64,000 bases of DNA from Roseiflexaceae bacterium (lineage in GTDB: Bacteria > Chloroflexota > Chloroflexia > Chloroflexales > Roseiflexaceae), in the NCBI GenBank assembly GCA_947474225.1, contig CANJHS010000011.1, positions 1 through 64,000 on the forward strand, written 5' to 3'. Position 1 is the first letter of the stretch. Every line of letters begins with the position of its first letter. Below, in pieces: positions 45,391-53,947 of the stretch. Made by a program: the position numbers and the translations under genes. Under the pieces are notes generated by a model. It saw only the letters and a program-made list of their open reading frames with translations, was not told the DNA's origin and made no database searches.

Positions 45391-45418
45391 TTGACATCTG
45401 TCTTATTTGCACTACAAT
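45391..45418 (+). promoter_or_regulatory. Strong sigma-70-type promoter
   Basis: A perfect TTGACA at 45391-45396, 16-base spacer, then TACAAT at 45413-45418. The predicted start is about 45425, nearly 480 bases before the arginine decarboxylase coding region. Confidence 0.72.
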
Positions 45419-45423
45419 AAACT

Positions 45424-45711
45424 CCGGTAGCAAAACTACCATGATTCTTGCCCCCGGCAGGTGCGAAAGTATCTGAACGTCACGTAGCACAATGGTGTCG
45501 AGTGAATTCCGGACGGCTTACGAGAGGGTGTATGGACGCCAACGCAAACAATCGAATGGGTGGCTATGTCTGGCTAGCTCCTGTGCATGGGTGTGTGGTG
45601 TTCGTTGCTCGCGCGATGGGATCATGTTTACCCCTCCCACATGACTAGGCGCAAGTACCAAACTTTTGCGTGACAGAGCCACCCGTTCATCGCTGATGGA
45701 CTGGTTTTTTT
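45424..45711 (+). ncRNA. Candidate structured leader RNA or small RNA ahead of arginine decarboxylase
   Basis: A promoter at 45391-45418 and an intrinsic terminator at 45681-45711 bracket about 290 bases without a convincing ORF. Visible structure includes a 5' hairpin GGTAG-caaaa-CTACC (45427-45441) and TCATGT-ttacccctccc-ACATGA (45622-45644), whose C-rich loop is complementary to a G-rich Shine-Dalgarno-like sequence. The arginine decarboxylase reading frame begins 190 bases after the terminator, so this could be a transcription attenuator or riboswitch, or a stand-alone sRNA. I checked by eye for TPP, FMN, SAM-I, T-box, purine, RNase P, tmRNA and SRP hallmarks and found none. Confidence 0.42.
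45681..45711 (+). terminator. Intrinsic terminator inside the arginine decarboxylase leader
   Basis: The stem accCgttcatc / gatggacTggt has one mismatch and one G-U pair, loop gct, followed by seven T residues. Confidence 0.75.
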
Positions 45712-45901
45712 GTGTGCAAAGGAACGAACGAATGATCAAGCGATGGCTTGCTGCGGTGTCTCATAGCACTGCCCGCGCACAAACGTCCTGTTGGTTGACG
45801 AGTCGTCATGCCAGCATGTTAGTGGTTCGGGTTCGTCTCCGTGGTGTCTAGCACCACACGTTGGTTTTCTGCGTTTTGCTGTGGAAGGAGCATTCACTGA
45901 A

Positions 45902-47434
45902 TTGAACGGTACCACCTATACAGACCATTTGGCACACCGGTATGGTGTGCAACCCGAAGGCGCACTCAACGCATTTATCACCCGTCATGACGGCCAACTG
46001 TACTTGGACGACCGTATCTGCCTCAACACATTGGCAGAGCAATACGGTGCACCACTCGAGGTCTCGTTCCTCCCACTCATTACCAAACAGATAACACAGA
46101 TGCATACCTATGCCGCAGCTGCAGCGACTGCAGTGGGGTATACAGGCGCATTTGTCTACGCGTATGCCACAAAGGCAAACTTTGCAGAAGAGGTCGTGCG
46201 CACGGCATTGCAATCTGGAGCGCATTACGAGACTTCCTCTGCCGCAGATATCGTCATCGCCCACCAGCTCTGGCGCCAAGGTGTGTTGCCCGCTGACCGG
46301 TACATGTTCTGTAATGGATCAAAAGACCTCGGCTATCGCAAAGCCATTTTGGCATTGCGCGAGGCTGGCCATAATCAACTGATACCAATTGTCGATGACC
46401 TCGATGAGTTGGCATATCTGAGCAGCCATTGTCATGTGCCGATGCAATTCGGCGTCCGTGTGCGTTTTGATCTTGGGGATGTTGATCCTGATCATCCAGG
46501 TGGGGAGCGCTTTGGATTGACCCATAGCGAAATTGATAGCGCCATTGCAATGCTTGCGGGCACCCAACATAGCATCGTGCTCTATCACGCCATGGTGGGT
46601 AGTCAAATCGAAGATGCCCATGTGTGGAAGATACAGCTCAGTGCTGCCGTCGATCGCTATGCCGCCCTCGCATCCAAGATTTCGACATTGCACATGTTCA
46701 ATTTTGGTGGTGGGATGCCGACCGATAGCTACCAACTTGATTTTCGTTTTGATTGCCAGATGTTCCTGCAGACCTTGATGACCGCGTTGATAGAAGCCTG
46801 CGACCAAGCAGGCGTGACGCATCCCGATGTAGTCGGTGAATTCGGGCGCTACACGGTTGGTTCGCATACGGTGTATTTGATGGAAGTCGGTGCAGTCAAG
46901 CAAGGACGCGGCGGTGCACCTGATTGGTACCTGTTGAACGGTAGTTTGATGGTGTCTTTGCCCGATACGCTCATCGTTGATGGTCAACAGTTTATCATTC
47001 TGCCTCTGAATGAGTGGCACTTACCTGCACGACCTGTTCGTCTGGCTGGACGCTATACGTGTGACACCGACGACTTTTATCCACGTCCTGGTCAACCACC
47101 GCTGTTGCTGCCGAATGGCGGAGAAGGTATGGTATTGGCGTTCTTTGGCGTTGGGGCATATCAACAGATGTTGTCTGGTCGCGGTGGTGCGCACCATTGC
47201 CTGACTCCTGAGATGCGACGAATTACCATCGAGGCCGATGGTGACCAACTGGTAGTGCGTGACACCCCGCCGCAGCATCTCAACGACATCATGAGTTTGC
47301 TTGGCTATCACAACGCCATTCTAGACCTCGGGAACCGCCGTGAAGCAGTCCCTGCAGAACGGACGACGGTACGCTCTTTCCGTATGCCTGTGAAGCGGAG
47401 TGCCCGCATGTGGAAACGCGCGCGCCCAGTGTAG
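45902..47434 (+). CDS. Arginine decarboxylase-type PLP enzyme (fold III, SpeA-like)
   Basis: Probably converts arginine to agmatine for polyamine synthesis. The ORF is open from 45791. A likely start is TTG 45902 (LNGTTYTDHLAHRYGV), which has 'ggaaggag' about eleven bases upstream, giving 510 aa; the exact start is uncertain. The alanine-racemase-like barrel carries FVYAYATKANFAEEVV with the PLP lysine, HYETSSAADIVIA, and glycine-rich phosphate-binding MFNFGGGMPTDSY. The beta domain near the C-terminus has the EFGRYTV and MVLAFFGVGAYQQMLSG segments. It is shorter than the ~630-660-aa biosynthetic SpeA, so diaminopimelate- or ornithine-type decarboxylase specificity is not excluded. A strong terminator follows. 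Confidence 0.8.
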   Translation: MNGTTYTDHLAHRYGVQPEGALNAFITRHDGQLYLDDRICLNTLAEQYGAPLEVSFLPLITKQITQMHTYAAAAATAVGYTGAFVYAYATKANFAEEVVRTALQSGAHYETSSAADIVIAHQLWRQGVLPADRYMFCNGSKDLGYRKAILALREAGHNQLIPIVDDLDELAYLSSHCHVPMQFGVRVRFDLGDVDPDHPGGERFGLTHSEIDSAIAMLAGTQHSIVLYHAMVGSQIEDAHVWKIQLSAAVDRYAALASKISTLHMFNFGGGMPTDSYQLDFRFDCQMFLQTLMTALIEACDQAGVTHPDVVGEFGRYTVGSHTVYLMEVGAVKQGRGGAPDWYLLNGSLMVSLPDTLIVDGQQFIILPLNEWHLPARPVRLAGRYTCDTDDFYPRPGQPPLLLPNGGEGMVLAFFGVGAYQQMLSGRGGAHHCLTPEMRRITIEADGDQLVVRDTPPQHLNDIMSLLGYHNAILDLGNRREAVPAERTTVRSFRMPVKRSARMWKRARPV

Positions 47435-47446
47435 CGCAACAGTCCT

Positions 47447-47479
47447 ACCAGGGTATGCATTGCATACCCTGGTTTTTTT
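47447..47479 (+). terminator. Intrinsic terminator after arginine decarboxylase
   Basis: A perfect 12-bp stem (accagggtatgc / gcataccctggt), loop att, then seven T residues. Confidence 0.95.
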
Positions 47480-47548
47480 AGCCTGTTGAACAAGCACATA
47501 AATTTCTGCAACGCATGGCAGTTCAACGACAGATAAATGATTCGGAAA

Positions 47549-48436
47549 CTACGGTTTCGGTGTCGCATTCACGCCGAAGCGCATCAATCCACCCATGCGG
47601 ATGCGAATTAACGCTACCATCTCTTGACGATTGGCTGCATCTGCTGCCTGACTCGCCTGTTCAAACCCTGCGATGGCACCAGTAACGTCCCCTTTTGCTT
47701 CGCGGATGGCCGCCTGGAGAAAGAGACCCTCTGGTACCGTCACAGGTACGGCAAGGAGCTCTGCTACGCTCAATTCTGCCGCGGCAATGTTTCGCGCAAG
47801 GAGTCGCGTATTGCCACGTTCGTAGACTAGGGCACGCGGCGTTGCGCTCGTCGCAAGGGTGCGCTGCCAGAATGTCTCAGCGGTAGCGGCATCACCGTTC
47901 GCTTCGGCGAGGACCGACATCCACAGCAGGACTTCGGGATCATTTGGGAACGCAACGTATTCTTTCTGAACGAGTGCATATGCCTGTGCGGTGTGACCGT
48001 CGACTGCTGCATTGGTAACAGCTGGAATGTCAGCGCTCGGTGGTGCGGTGACAACAATGTAGGTCAGTGCAAAGCAAATCACTGCAATTACCCCGGCAAT
48101 AATTGCCCGTTTGCGGATGCGTGTGGATTTCTGTGACTGGGCGAGCATGCGGAGGAGCGCTGTGTATTCACTCTGCAGCGCATCACTGTTATTACCTAAT
48201 GCTGCAATAATGCGTTCTGCATCTGCTCGTGCACGACCATCGAGTGCAATAACTCTGACACGCTCTGCATCAATGTCGAGATTCGCTTCGGTACATGCCC
48301 GTTCGAGCTGTGCGATGGCATCAAGGTAGCTGATGAATGTGTGCGCACCATTGGGATTTTGTGCGTAGACGAGTGCATATGGCTCGGCACGATCAAGGAG
48401 TGCTCTGAGTTGCGGCATGAGGGGAAGCGTGGTCAT
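47549..48436 (-). CDS. Single-pass membrane protein with TPR-like helical C-terminus
   Basis: 295 aa. The cytoplasmic N-terminal ~105 residues (LRALLDRAEPYALVYAQNPNGAHTF...) have no known motif. One membrane helix follows (RAIIAGVIAVICFALTYIVVTA, residues about 108-130). The external region consists of TPR-like pairs (AQAYALVQKEYVAFPNDPEVLLWMSVLAEANGDAATAETFWQRTL and GLFLQAAIREAKGDVTGAIAGFEQA). Likely a protein-protein interaction scaffold; partner unknown. It stands alone on the minus strand, divergent from the phosphatase gene. Confidence 0.7.
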   Translation of the reverse strand: MTTLPLMPQLRALLDRAEPYALVYAQNPNGAHTFISYLDAIAQLERACTEANLDIDAERVRVIALDGRARADAERIIAALGNNSDALQSEYTALLRMLAQSQKSTRIRKRAIIAGVIAVICFALTYIVVTAPPSADIPAVTNAAVDGHTAQAYALVQKEYVAFPNDPEVLLWMSVLAEANGDAATAETFWQRTLATSATPRALVYERGNTRLLARNIAAAELSVAELLAVPVTVPEGLFLQAAIREAKGDVTGAIAGFEQASQAADAANRQEMVALIRIRMGGLMRFGVNATPKP

Positions 48437-48532
48437 GTACGTTCCTTAAGAAGCGACCGCTGAAAGGCTAAACATGAAGTCCATCGTGTATAATGCATGC
48501 ATTGCACGCGATATATTGAGGTAGCATACCAT

Positions 48533-49165
48533 ATGCGTTTAGTCATTGTTCGTCACGGTGAGAGCGAGTGGAACCGCATTGGGCGGTATCAGGGACAGTT
48601 CGACGCACCGTTGTCCGAGATGGGGGTCAAACAGGCTGAGGCACTCGCAGAACGACTTAGCACTGAATCGTTCCAGGCAATTTATGCCAGTCCATTGCAG
48701 CGCGCGCGGGTGACTGCCGAGCATGTAGCCAAATTTCATCCAGACACACCGATGATTATTGATCCCGCCATTATTGAAATTGACCACGGTGAGTGGGCAG
48801 GGTTGATGGTAGACGAAGTCATCGCCAAATATGGGAACGGGTTGCGTGAGTGGCGCTTAACACCCACGCGTTCGCAAATGCCAGGCGGCGAAAGCTTTAG
48901 CAATATCCTCAAACGTGTCCTTGACTTCAAGGAAGTTCTCCAGAAAAAATATGTTGACCAAACGGTGTTGGTATCAACGCACGACGTCGTAGTCAAAATT
49001 CTGGCAGCCGACGCACTCGGTATGCACATGGATGGGATTAATCGTATTTGGGTCACGAATGCCAGTATCTCGGTCATTGAATATGGCAATGAGTTGACGT
49101 ACCTATCCAGCTTGAGCGAAGCGTCGCACCTGAGTAAACTCGAAGTCGTGCGAGGGGCTTGGTAA
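48533..49165 (+). CDS. Histidine phosphatase family (phosphoglycerate mutase-like) protein
   Basis: 210 aa from ATG 48533 (MRLVIVRHGESEWNRIGRYQG), with 'gagg' upstream. The phosphoacceptor RHG is at residues 7-9. The second His lies in LVSTHDVVVKILAADALG, and EIDHGEWAGL carries the acid residue. The relatives are alpha-ribazole phosphatase (CobC), GpmB and broad phosphatases, and no cobalamin genes lie nearby, so the substrate is open. A TATAAT at 48489-48494 is a possible -10 without a good -35. Confidence 0.9.
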   Translation: MRLVIVRHGESEWNRIGRYQGQFDAPLSEMGVKQAEALAERLSTESFQAIYASPLQRARVTAEHVAKFHPDTPMIIDPAIIEIDHGEWAGLMVDEVIAKYGNGLREWRLTPTRSQMPGGESFSNILKRVLDFKEVLQKKYVDQTVLVSTHDVVVKILAADALGMHMDGINRIWVTNASISVIEYGNELTYLSSLSEASHLSKLEVVRGAW

Positions 49166-49256
49166 GTTTATTTTGGAAGCGAGACACAACACTTGTCATC
49201 GTCGATTGGTGTCGGTTGACTCAGGACCTTTGTGATATAGTTAACAGACTATATTG

Positions 49257-50285
49257 ATGGTGAAGACGATGACACAGTATCCGGCAGCAGCGTCTGAGAA
49301 TACCATTCAGTCGCGCGGTCGCGTCTCCGAAATCCTAGAACGTACCGGTCTGCGTGACGATTTTATTGCCGTCGAGCACGAAATGCTCGAACGCATTTCG
49401 TCACGCAGCGATGTGTTGCATGATGCAGGTGTGTACACGGTACGGGCTGGTGGGAAGCGTCTCAGGGTGTTACTGGTCCTTTTGGCCGCACGCATGGGCG
49501 TCTACGATTTTTCACGGGCGGTGCATCCCGCAGTTGCCATAGAACTGCTCCATGCAGCGTCACTCATACACGATGATTTAGTTGATCACGCTGCTTCTCG
49601 GCGAGGACAAGCAACGATACACCACACGTGGGATCGCAATGTCGCGCTTGCTTTGGGTGACTTTCTGTTTGGTTTGGCAGCGCGCGAGCTTGCTGACGAG
49701 CCTGACCCGCGGATTATCGGGTTCTATGTGCATGCAGCGCAACGCATGGTAGAAGGTGAACTCCATCCTGTCACACAGGTCGTTCCTTTCGCAGATGCAA
49801 GCGCTCAGTACTTCCGCAAAATCTCTGCCAAAACCGCGGTGTTGTTCGAGGCTGCCTGCAAATCTGGTATTGCTGTGTGCGGCGGTGATGACGACGTCAT
49901 TGCAGCCCTCGGCATCTTTGGGCATGAGCTTGGGATGGCGTTCCAGATTGTCGATGATATCCTTGATATGACCGAAGCCGCTGCGGTGCTCGGGAAGCCA
50001 GCAGGCAATGATTTGCGTGAAGGCACTATTACCCTCCCGCTCTTGCATGCAGCAGTGCGTTCAGAAGATCCACGCCTCCGTACGGTTGGTAAAGGAGTGT
50101 TATCTGCCGAGGATATAACCGACATTATTGGCATTATCACGCGTGCCGGTGGGATCGAGGCATCGTACCAAACTGCACAAGAGTGCATAGCACGTGCACT
50201 GGCGGCGATTCAACCCTACGCCAGTCCGCTTATTTTCAACGCATTGCAAGATGTGACCACGATTGTGATACATAGACGTTCTTGA
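49257..50285 (+). CDS. Polyprenyl diphosphate synthase (trans-isoprenyl)
   Basis: 342 aa. It elongates allylic diphosphates with IPP to make the chain for carotenoids, quinones or other terpenoids. Motifs: GGKRLRVLLVLLAAR; first Asp-rich region LIHDDLVDHAASRRG (DDxxD), Lys/Arg-rich SAKTAVLFEAACKSG; second Asp-rich region QIVDDILDM; and GKPAGNDLREGTITLPLLHA. The residues before the first DDxxD (HAASLIHDDLVD) indicate a longer-chain (hepta/octaprenyl) enzyme, probably for menaquinone, but GGPP synthesis is not excluded. ATG 49257 and ATG 49269 are both possible starts. A terminator follows. Confidence 0.92.
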   Translation: MVKTMTQYPAAASENTIQSRGRVSEILERTGLRDDFIAVEHEMLERISSRSDVLHDAGVYTVRAGGKRLRVLLVLLAARMGVYDFSRAVHPAVAIELLHAASLIHDDLVDHAASRRGQATIHHTWDRNVALALGDFLFGLAARELADEPDPRIIGFYVHAAQRMVEGELHPVTQVVPFADASAQYFRKISAKTAVLFEAACKSGIAVCGGDDDVIAALGIFGHELGMAFQIVDDILDMTEAAAVLGKPAGNDLREGTITLPLLHAAVRSEDPRLRTVGKGVLSAEDITDIIGIITRAGGIEASYQTAQECIARALAAIQPYASPLIFNALQDVTTIVIHRRS

Positions 50286-50311
50286 ATGCTGCGGGTAATA
50301 CATACACGCGC

Positions 50312-50340
50312 AATCCTCCGCTCTTAGCGGAGGATTTTTT
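50312..50340 (+). terminator. Intrinsic terminator after polyprenyl synthase
   Basis: A ~11-bp stem (aatcctccgct / agcggaggatt), loop ctt, followed by TTTTTT. Confidence 0.95.
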
Positions 50341-50412
50341 GTATACATCCAAGGGTATTGTTTCTGCGTATCACCATTATGTTCGGATTGTGGTGTGTGG
50401 GAGGTGCAAACG

Positions 50413-51804
50413 ATGAGCACAAATCTCCAATATGGTGCTGTGATTGACGATGTCAGCGAACCCGATGCAAGTTGGACGGATGAATCTGCTGAATCATTTG
50501 TTGAGGAATCGCCAGCAAAAGTCAGCCTGGTCGAGGATTCGGTGCAGATGTATCTGCGTGAAATCGGCCAAGTCAAATTATTGAATGCCGCCCAAGAGGT
50601 TGCATTGGCTATGCGTCTCGAGGCTGGGGCATTTGCTCGTGCAGTGCTTGCATGCCAAACCCTCTACACACCCCAGCAGACATCACTCATACTCGCCTCA
50701 GATATTGTCTCTGGACTCAGCGAGCCAATGACCGCACGTTCACTCGCGACGCTCTGGCAGAATCATAATGGCCACTGGCATGATATTCCCTGGCTCATTG
50801 CTCTTGCACAGAGAGATGGACGGTATCTCCATGTACGTGAGGATCTGACGGTGCTCGACGAGCAGCATGACCTGCTTCGAGAACGGGAACGTATGGCAAC
50901 GACCGCAGCAATGACTGGTCTGTTGCTGATTACTCCCGCGTACCATCATCTCCTGTCACAAGCAATCAATCCTATTGATGCTTTGTGTTGGCTCCTGGCA
51001 AATGATTCAGATGTTCGTATCATGGCAGTATGTGGTGACCGGGAAGCACGCCAAATGCACCGACGGATTGACGATGCAGAAGAAGCGCGACGCAGTATCA
51101 TTCAGGCGAATTTACGATTAGTTGTGAGCGTTGCCAAAAAGTACATCGGTGGACCAATGTCCTTCATGGATTTGGTTCAAGAAGGCAATATCGGTTTGAT
51201 GCGAGCCGTTGAGAAGTTCGACTACCTGCGTAAAAACCGCTTCTCGACATATGCCACTTGGTGGATCCGACAGGCAGTCTCGCGTGCAATTGCAGAACAG
51301 AGCCGTTTGATTCGGTTGCCGGTCCACTTGAGTGACGCAATCGGTCAGATGCGTCGGGTGACACGCACACTCGAACAAGGGCTTTCACGTGAACCAACCC
51401 CGGACGAGATTGCCATCGAGATGGGTATTTCGGACCGTAAAGTCCGTCGCTTGCTGCAGGCTTCGACACAACCGATTTCACTCGAACAACCAATAAACAG
51501 TGATGGGGACGGGCACATCGGCGAACTTCTCGCAGACGAACAGAGCGATTCTCCCAATGACATCGCGACGCGGCATATGCTCCAAGCCGATATCACAACG
51601 GCACTTTCTGCACTCCCTGAGCGTGAGCGTTCTATCGTGATGCTCCGCTACGGACTGAGCGATGGTCGTCGACGTACCCTCGAAGAAGTCGGCGTCGCAT
51701 TCGGTATTACGCGCGAACGAACCAGACAAATCGAAGCAGATGCATTGCGATTACTCCGTTCCCCACAGGTTGGGGCACATCTCATCGGATACCTTGATTC
51801 GTAG
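50413..51804 (+). CDS. RNA polymerase sigma-70 factor, RpoD/SigA type
   Basis: 463 aa from ATG 50413, eight bases after 'ggagg'. Region 1.2 is near the N-terminus ([33 protein letters not shown]). A non-conserved insertion of about 150 residues follows. Regions 2.1-2.4 run from [46 protein letters not shown] to [17 protein letters not shown]. Region 3 is [23 protein letters not shown]...[12 protein letters not shown]. Region 4 includes [50 protein letters not shown]. No region 1.1 is evident. It may be the principal sigma or a group 2 paralogue; the strong match of regions 2.4 and 4.2 supports consensus TTGACA/TATAAT promoters, as seen here. Confidence 0.93.
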   Translation: MSTNLQYGAVIDDVSEPDASWTDESAESFVEESPAKVSLVEDSVQMYLREIGQVKLLNAAQEVALAMRLEAGAFARAVLACQTLYTPQQTSLILASDIVSGLSEPMTARSLATLWQNHNGHWHDIPWLIALAQRDGRYLHVREDLTVLDEQHDLLRERERMATTAAMTGLLLITPAYHHLLSQAINPIDALCWLLANDSDVRIMAVCGDREARQMHRRIDDAEEARRSIIQANLRLVVSVAKKYIGGPMSFMDLVQEGNIGLMRAVEKFDYLRKNRFSTYATWWIRQAVSRAIAEQSRLIRLPVHLSDAIGQMRRVTRTLEQGLSREPTPDEIAIEMGISDRKVRRLLQASTQPISLEQPINSDGDGHIGELLADEQSDSPNDIATRHMLQADITTALSALPERERSIVMLRYGLSDGRRRTLEEVGVAFGITRERTRQIEADALRLLRSPQVGAHLIGYLDS

Positions 51805-51818
51805 ACTTGTATGTACCC

Positions 51819-51854
51819 ACCCCTGGCTTTGCAAAAGCAGAGCTGGGGGTTTTA
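51819..51854 (+). terminator. Intrinsic terminator after the sigma factor gene
   Basis: The stem acccctggct / agctgggggt (two G-U pairs) with an inner TTGC/GCAG extension is followed by TTTTATT. It overlaps the stop of the convergent MaoC gene. Confidence 0.75.
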
Positions 51855-52304
51855 TTCTGCTGGCCGCCGCTTGACCATCATGGTCATCTCTCCGGTTTGG
51901 ACGAGTTCTGAACGTTGATTCTTTACTTCGATAGCGAACGTAATAATGCCCCGTTCGGTGCTTTTGGTTTCGCGCATTGCTGCGACGCGGATATGAGCAT
52001 GGATTGTGTCATGGAATAGGATCGGCGCACTGAATGTCCAATTGAGCCCTAAGAAGGCAATAATTGCATCGGGGTCCATGTCGGTACGGTACTTTAAACC
52101 ATTGACAATGGCTAAGCCAAGCAGCCCGTGTGCAATACGTTCTCCAAACACCGACGTTTTCATGTATTCCGCATCAGTGTGCAGGCGATTAAAGTCCCCG
52201 GTGAGCATGGCAAACATACTCACTTCGGTTTCGCCGATGGTGCGTGCTGGGGTTACAAATGTTGTCCCTATTTGATAGTCTTCGTACCACTGGTAGCGTG
52301 CCAT
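51852..52304 (-). CDS. MaoC-like (hot dog fold) dehydratase
   Basis: 150 aa from ATG 52304, five bases after 'ggagg'; the track ORF is over-extended by 16 codons. Typical MaoC/R-hydratase motifs are the hydratase signature AMLTGDFNRLHTDAEYMKTSVFGERIAHGLLG, with catalytic Asp and His, and the hot dog strands LNWTFSAPILFHDTIHA. The substrate is probably an enoyl-CoA. It lies just downstream of sucD but beyond a terminator, so it may have separate expression. Confidence 0.9.
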   Translation of the reverse strand: MARYQWYEDYQIGTTFVTPARTIGETEVSMFAMLTGDFNRLHTDAEYMKTSVFGERIAHGLLGLAIVNGLKYRTDMDPDAIIAFLGLNWTFSAPILFHDTIHAHIRVAAMRETKSTERGIITFAIEVKNQRSELVQTGEMTMMVKRRPAE

Positions 52305-52316
52305 CTCTTCCTCCAC

Positions 52317-52350
52317 AAAAAGGCGGCAATACGTTGATACGTACTGCCGC
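52317..52350 (-). terminator. Intrinsic terminator after sucD
   Basis: The minus strand has a 12-bp stem (gcggcagtacgt / acgtattgccgc, one G-U pair), loop atca, then CTTTTTG. It lies 13 bases before the MaoC start codon, so readthrough would decide MaoC expression. Confidence 0.8.
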
Positions 52351-52367
52351 ACTCACGCATTTATTGG

Positions 52368-53246
52368 CTATTTCGACAATGCCTCTTTGACCAGGCGGGC
52401 AATGTCCGTCGGCAATTCAGCCACGGTAACGCCGACTGCTTGCAATGCTTCGATTTTTTCTTGGGCAGTGCCTTCACCACCCGAGATGATTGCACCTGCA
52501 TGACCCATGCGTTTGCCTTCGGGTGCAGTTCGACCTGCGATGAAGCCGACGACAGGTTTGGTGACGTATTTACCGATGTACTTGGCAGCGTCTTGCTCTG
52601 CGTTCCCGCCGATTTCGCCAATCAAGACGATTGCTTTAGTCTCAGGATCGGCTTGGAACAGTTCGAGGGCGTCGATATAGTTCGTACCAATAATCGGGTC
52701 GCCACCAATGCCGACAATGGAGCTTTGGCCCAGTCCGATACGCGTAAGCGCGTCGACAGCCTCGTACGTTAACGTGCCGGATTTCGATACGACGCCTACC
52801 GGTCCTGGTGTCGCAATATTCCCTGGGATTATACCGACTTTGGCTTGGCCAGGAGTCAGCAACCCGGGACAGTTTGGTCCGATGAGGCGTGCGCCGCATT
52901 CTTTCACATAGGCGTAGGTAGCGACCATGTCGTTTGCAGGAATGCCTTCGGTGATACAGACAATGAGTTTGATCCCGGCTGCTGCAGCTTCACGTACTGC
53001 GTCGGGAGCAAATGGTGCAGGTACATAGATAATTGATGTATTTGCGTTGGTTGCTTTCACGGCATCTGCGACGCTGTTGAAAATCGGTACTTTGCCATCG
53101 ATGGCGGTTTGCCCTGCGCGGCCTGGTGTTACACCTGCGACGACATTGGTGCCATAGGCTACCATTTGTCGTGTATGAAATTCACCTTCGCGGCCAGTGA
53201 TACCCTGCACCACGAGACGTGTGTTCTTGTCGACCAGAATGCTCAT
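52368..53246 (-). CDS. sucD: Succinyl-CoA synthetase (succinate-CoA ligase) alpha subunit
   Basis: 292 aa. It catalyses succinyl-CoA + NDP + Pi to succinate + NTP with a beta subunit, which is not in the window. CoA-binding N-terminal Rossmann domain: [27 protein letters not shown] and ITEGIP. The phosphohistidine loop is in [19 protein letters not shown]. The start ATG 53246 has 'ggag' nearby. It completes the link from methylmalonyl-CoA mutase to the citric acid cycle. Confidence 0.96.
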   Translation of the reverse strand: MSILVDKNTRLVVQGITGREGEFHTRQMVAYGTNVVAGVTPGRAGQTAIDGKVPIFNSVADAVKATNANTSIIYVPAPFAPDAVREAAAAGIKLIVCITEGIPANDMVATYAYVKECGARLIGPNCPGLLTPGQAKVGIIPGNIATPGPVGVVSKSGTLTYEAVDALTRIGLGQSSIVGIGGDPIIGTNYIDALELFQADPETKAIVLIGEIGGNAEQDAAKYIGKYVTKPVVGFIAGRTAPEGKRMGHAGAIISGGEGTAQEKIEALQAVGVTVAELPTDIARLVKEALSK

Positions 53247-53525
53247 TGTGTTTCTCCGGAACGTTACTTTTGCTTTGCTATCCTACCACCTCATGGCAGA
53301 TTCGGCAAATGCAACGCGTTCCTACAGAAAAGCTGGCCGCATAAGAGACGCAACTCTGCGGATAGGAATTGGTAAGTCTATGCACAACTCAAGTTCAGCG
53401 CAGATAGAAATGTCCCAAAAACGGTAGTGATCCCTTCCTTGAAAATAGCTCTTTGTTTCATACATGCCCAAAACGTGAGTTAACACCTGTCCTGTCGATT
53501 CTCGTTCTCTTTATTTACATAAAAT

Positions 53526-53547
53526 ATATTGCATGTTTGTGCAATAT
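53526..53547. promoter_or_regulatory. 22-bp palindrome, candidate operator
   Basis: ATATTGCA-tgtttg-TGCAATAT, perfect 8-bp arms, about 16 bases upstream of the -35 of the promoter at 53563. A similar half, 'tgcacaatat', recurs at 53579-53588. The symmetry is that of a dimeric regulator site (for example CRP/FNR-like class), but the sequence is not the FNR consensus. Confidence 0.5.
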
Positions 53548-53562
53548 GTCCAAAAAAGCCAC

Positions 53563-53591
53563 TTGTATTTATATGAAATGCACAATATAAT
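53563..53591 (+). promoter_or_regulatory. Putative promoter of the 72-aa ORF
   Basis: TTGTAT at 53563-53568, 17-base spacer, then TATAAT at 53586-53591. The -35 is poor, consistent with an activator bound at the palindrome upstream. Confidence 0.5.
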
Positions 53592-53630
53592 CGTGGTACG
53601 GGATTTTGTTTTGGCGAGGAGGCCAAGCAC

Positions 53631-53849
53631 ATGGACCACGTACATTTGGAACAGTCGTATAGTGATGAGATTTTGAAGGAAATGCCTGAGGTGCACGAAA
53701 TGCTTGCGAGCATGCACATAGAAGGCAGCCACAATCGACTCCGTATTCAGGCAGAGGCAGCCGGTGTCGATACGGATGTTGTTCTTGCAGCGATGGAGAT
53801 AAAAATGCGCCGGATGGCTACCCGCGCTTTGGGTGAACGTTTGAACTAG
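53631..53849 (+). CDS. Small acidic protein of unknown function
   Basis: 72 aa (MDHVHLEQSYSDEILKEMPEVHEMLASMHI...). A 'gaggagg' lies ten bases upstream of ATG 53631 and a plausible promoter precedes it, supporting a real gene. It appears entirely helical (IRIQ-like segment NRLRIQAEAAGVDTDVVLAAMEIKMRRMATRAL), with no Cys and two His at the start. The general shape recalls small DUF1858-like helical modules, but without their CPG signature, so I do not assign a family. It converges on the respiratory block and shares a bidirectional terminator with it. Confidence 0.6.
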   Translation: MDHVHLEQSYSDEILKEMPEVHEMLASMHIEGSHNRLRIQAEAAGVDTDVVLAAMEIKMRRMATRALGERLN

Positions 53850-53903
53850 AGCGCACCTTTCCAGTAGTGTATACCGATAGAAGTACCGTTTCGTTGCACA
53901 CAA

Positions 53904-53934
53904 AAACCCCTGCACACTTGGTGTGCAGGGGTTT
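53904..53934. terminator. Bidirectional intrinsic terminator
   Basis: A perfect 14-bp stem, aaacccctgcacac / gtgtgcaggggttt, with loop ttg. The minus strand continues with TTTTTG after the stem, ending the membrane-protein transcript; the plus strand has a short T run as part of the stem. Confidence 0.92.
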
Positions 53935-53947
53935 GCCGTTGGATTGG

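Larger units (their letters stand above)
53247..53630. other. Intergenic region with a 22-bp palindrome
   Basis: The region is AT-rich toward the right. It holds the inverted repeat and promoter listed separately, and no ORF of its own with a recognised family. Minus-strand ORFs shown in the track across 53480-53915 lack ribosome binding sites and overlap the plus-strand gene. Confidence 0.5.

Noticed and set aside
45448-45851. Short plus-strand ORFs in the arginine decarboxylase leader (66 and 61 aa)
   Set aside because: No ribosome binding site or family similarity; the segment contains a terminator and looks untranslated.
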